Under the pieces are notes generated by a model. The model was not told the origin of the DNA and ran no database searches. It saw only the letters and a list, made by a program, of their open reading frames with translations. Source: Phenylobacterium sp. (GTDB lineage: Bacteria; Pseudomonadota; Alphaproteobacteria; Caulobacterales; Caulobacteraceae). Taken from it: a stretch of DNA of 6,094 bases. The stretch is taken from positions 1-6,094 of the forward strand of contig JANXXA010000236.1 in assembly GCA_025350885.1 (NCBI GenBank), read 5' to 3'. The position numbers were made by a program, and so were the translations under genes. Below are positions 4,712 to 6,094 of the stretch, one piece after another; the stretch's first letter is position 1, and each line of letters begins with the position of its first letter.

Positions 4712-4944
4712 CAGGGCTCGAAACTCGGGTTAGTTCGCCAAGCAATATCCCCAAACTCTGTCACCCCGGACGGCCCCCCGGGCTCGGCGAAGGGCCGACC
4801 CGAGGAGAGGCTCCGGGCCGATCCGGGACCCAGCCTGCTAGCGATGGCCGCTGGGTCCCGGCTCTCCAGCCCGCGGGCGCAGGCTTGCGACCGGGATGAC
4901 AGGAAAAAATTGGGTTGGGTTAACCCGTGCTCGTTGCCCCGCTG
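4712..4944. repeat. Palindromic repeat element, copy 2, opposite orientation to copy 1
   Basis: Same family as 3322-3522. Read in reverse from 4944 it begins with GGGCAACGAGCACGGGTTAAC and reaches CCTGTCATCCCGG; the left end (4712) begins CAGGGCTCGAAACTCGGGTT. The inner inverted pair is CTGTCACCCCGG (4758-4769) and CCGGGATGACAG (4891-4902). The centre is a perfect 12-bp stem, CCGGGACCCAGC (4823-4834) and GCTGGGTCCCGG (4850-4861), with a 15-nt loop. A side hairpin over AGCCTGCG...CGCGGGCT matches the small hairpin of copy 1, and a perfect palindrome GGGTTAACCC lies at 4917-4926. No clear target duplication is visible. This copy is about 30 bp longer, mainly in the half at 4770-4822. Confidence 0.8.
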
Positions 4945-4954
4945 CGGGAGAACG

Positions 4955-4982
4955 CCGCCTCTGGCGGTCCCCGCCTTCGGGG
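4955..4982 (+). other. Two tandem short hairpins upstream of the CheB-CheR gene
   Basis: CCGCC-TCT-GGCGG (4955-4967) and CCCCG-CCTT-CGGGG (4969-4982) are perfect 5-bp stems separated by one base, 40 bp before the GTG start. They could be leader structure or a weak termination or pausing site. No U-tract follows, so I do not call a terminator. Confidence 0.3.
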
Positions 4983-5022
4983 TGCATGGTGTGGCGAATG
5001 ACCGTCTCAGGGCCGCGACATA

Positions 5023-6094
5023 GTGGCGACGAACCCGATCCCAGCGCGTACTTCGCCAACCCGGAAACGCCGTGGTGAGCCCCGGTCGCAAGCTGCGCGC
5101 GACGAGCCCGACATGCTGCTGATCGTCGGCATCGGCGCCTCGGCGGGGGGTCTGGAGGCGTTCAAGAGCTTTCTCGCCAACACGCCGGACAACACCGGCA
5201 TGGCGTTCGTGCTGATCCAGCACCTGTCGCCCGACCACAAGAGTCTGTTGGCCGAACTGCTCGGCAAGGCGACCTCCATGAGCGTGATCGAGGCGTCCGA
5301 CGGCGTGCGGGTCAAGGCCAACTGCGTCTTCGTCATACCGCCCGACGCCACTTTGACGATCCGCGGCGGCTGTCTCAACGTCGCGCGGCCCGCGCCGCCG
5401 CGGGATCGGCGTCGGCCCATCGACACCTTCTTCCAGTCCCTCGCCGAAGATCAGGGCGGCAACGCCATCGGTGTGATCCTGGCGGGAACCGGCAGCGATG
5501 GATCGTCGGGTCTGGCCACCATCAAGGACCACGGCGGCCTGACCCTGGCCCAGGCCGAGTTCGACAGCCATGCGATGGCCGGGATGCCGGAAAGCGCGAC
5601 CTTGACCGGGCAGGTCGACGAAGTGCTGGCGGTTGAGGCGATGCCTGCCCGGCTGATCGCCTACCGGCAGCACCTGACGCGCGTTGTCGCACGCAAGGAG
5701 GGGGACGGCTCGCCGCGCCAGGGTGGCTCATATCTGTCGACGATCATGGCGGCGCTGCGGGCGCGCAGCGGCCACGATTTCAGCGAGTACAAGGAAAAGA
5801 CCCTCGACCGCCGGCTTCAACGCCGAATGCTGGTGCTCCACCTCGACACGCCGGACGCCTATATCGAATACTACCGTCAGCGACCGGAAGAACTGGATCT
5901 GCTGTTTCGTGAGCTGCTGATCGGGGTGACCGAGTTCTTTCGCGATCCCGCCGCGTTCGAGGCGCTGGCGGCCACGGTGGTGAAGGATCTGGTGGCCGCG
6001 AAGGGCACGGATGACGACATCCGCGTCTGGGTCCCGGGCTGTTCAACAGGCCAGGAAGCCTACTCCCTGGCCATCCTGATCCGCGAGGCGATGG
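5023..6094 (+). CDS. CheB-CheR fusion (methylesterase-methyltransferase), 3' end outside window
   Basis: The frame opens after a TGA at 4999-5001. GTG at 5023 is chosen: it adds a 30-aa basic, Pro/Arg-rich leader (TNPIPARTSPTRKRRG), common in this family, with a weak AGGG 10 nt upstream. ATG 5113 is the alternative. Counting from ATG 5113, residues 3-185 are the CheB domain with IGASAGGLEAF (Ser10), IQHLSPDHKSLL (His37) and LAGTGSDGSSGL (Asp129). After a linker comes CheR: HDFSEYKEKTLDRRLQRRM (221-239), VTEFFRDPAAF (272-282) and VPGCSTGQEAYSLAI (307-321), the S-adenosylmethionine site. The fusion thus joins demethylating and methylating activities. In relatives a PAS and histidine-kinase part often follows, beyond the window. 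There is no receiver domain. It is the second CheB paralogue here, separated from cheB by repeat copy 2. Motifs are intact. Confidence 0.88.
   Translation, partial: MATNPIPARTSPTRKRRGEPRSQAARDEPDMLLIVGIGASAGGLEAFKSFLANTPDNTGMAFVLIQHLSPDHKSLLAELLGKATSMSVIEASDGVRVKANCVFVIPPDATLTIRGGCLNVARPAPPRDRRRPIDTFFQSLAEDQGGNAIGVILAGTGSDGSSGLATIKDHGGLTLAQAEFDSHAMAGMPESATLTGQVDEVLAVEAMPARLIAYRQHLTRVVARKEGDGSPRQGGSYLSTIMAALRARSGHDFSEYKEKTLDRRLQRRMLVLHLDTPDAYIEYYRQRPEELDLLFRELLIGVTEFFRDPAAFEALAATVVKDLVAAKGTDDDIRVWVPGCSTGQEAYSLAILIREAM

Larger units (their letters stand above)
4661..5022. other. Intergenic region between the two CheB-family genes
   Basis: These 362 bp carry no convincing gene. In order they hold a C10 run after the cheB stop, repeat element copy 2 (4712-4944), two tandem hairpins (4955-4982) and the start region of the CheB-CheR gene. 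The downstream frame is closed by a TGA at 4999-5001, so that gene cannot begin earlier. Confidence 0.75.

Noticed and set aside
4707..4731. GGAAC-N16-GGTT as a second EcfG-type promoter
   Set aside because: The -10 part deviates and the motif overlaps the conserved end of repeat copy 2, about 290 bp from the next gene; probably coincidental.
3322..4944. CRISPR array
   Set aside because: The repeated sequences are two large inverted elements more than 1 kb apart, not short direct repeats with regular spacers.
4381..5673. 430-codon open frame on the minus strand
   Set aside because: It runs antisense through cheB, repeat copy 2 and the CheB-CheR gene, has low-complexity Arg/Gly/Pro-rich content and no family resemblance; the plus-strand genes carry full catalytic motifs.

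Overview
The window is GC-rich and densely coded. The gene set suggests an alphaproteobacterium, most likely of the Caulobacter/Phenylobacterium/Brevundimonas type. That placement is an inference from the style of the proteins (the 93-aa helical protein, the VapB and HicAB variants, the receiver-less CheB with a cysteine-rich tail, the CheB-CheR fusion), from GANTC sites that would suit CcrM, and from the TGTCATCCCGG palindromic repeats. There is no RNA gene or other taxonomic marker in the window.

Layout. (1) 1-1049 is ordinary chromosome: the C-terminal end of a thiolase, a small GNAT acetyltransferase and, convergent with it, a conserved helical protein of unknown function. (2) 1050-1349 is an intergenic regulatory stretch. 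It ends in a very readable sigma70-type promoter whose predicted start point falls on the hicA GTG codon, so hicA is probably read from a leaderless mRNA. (3) 1350-3263 is a compact accessory block. hicA-hicB on the plus strand meets a minus-strand run of three genes: a very acidic 72-aa protein, a clear homologue of the methyl-dependent restriction enzyme DpnI, and a VapB-type antitoxin with no VapC toxin beside it. The hicB and vapB stop codons overlap. (4) 3264-6094 holds two CheB-family genes: a stand-alone CheB methylesterase with a C-terminal Cys/His tail, and a CheB-CheR fusion cut by the window end. Each is preceded by one copy of the same 200-230 bp palindromic repeat element, in opposite orientations.

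How the genes may work together. The DpnI homologue should cut only DNA carrying 6-methyladenine in GATC. It therefore needs no partner methylase but requires a host without Dam methylation, which fits an organism that uses CcrM (GANTC) instead. It would act against incoming DNA from Dam-positive sources. The neighbouring toxin-antitoxin pieces are typical companions in defence or accessory islands. The two CheB-family genes lie without receptors, CheA or CheW nearby, which suggests signalling outside classical chemotaxis.

The most notable points are the DpnI homologue with its acidic partner gene, the probably leaderless hicAB operon with an operator-like repeat between -35 and -10, the orphan vapB, and the paired repeat elements upstream of the two cheB-type genes.
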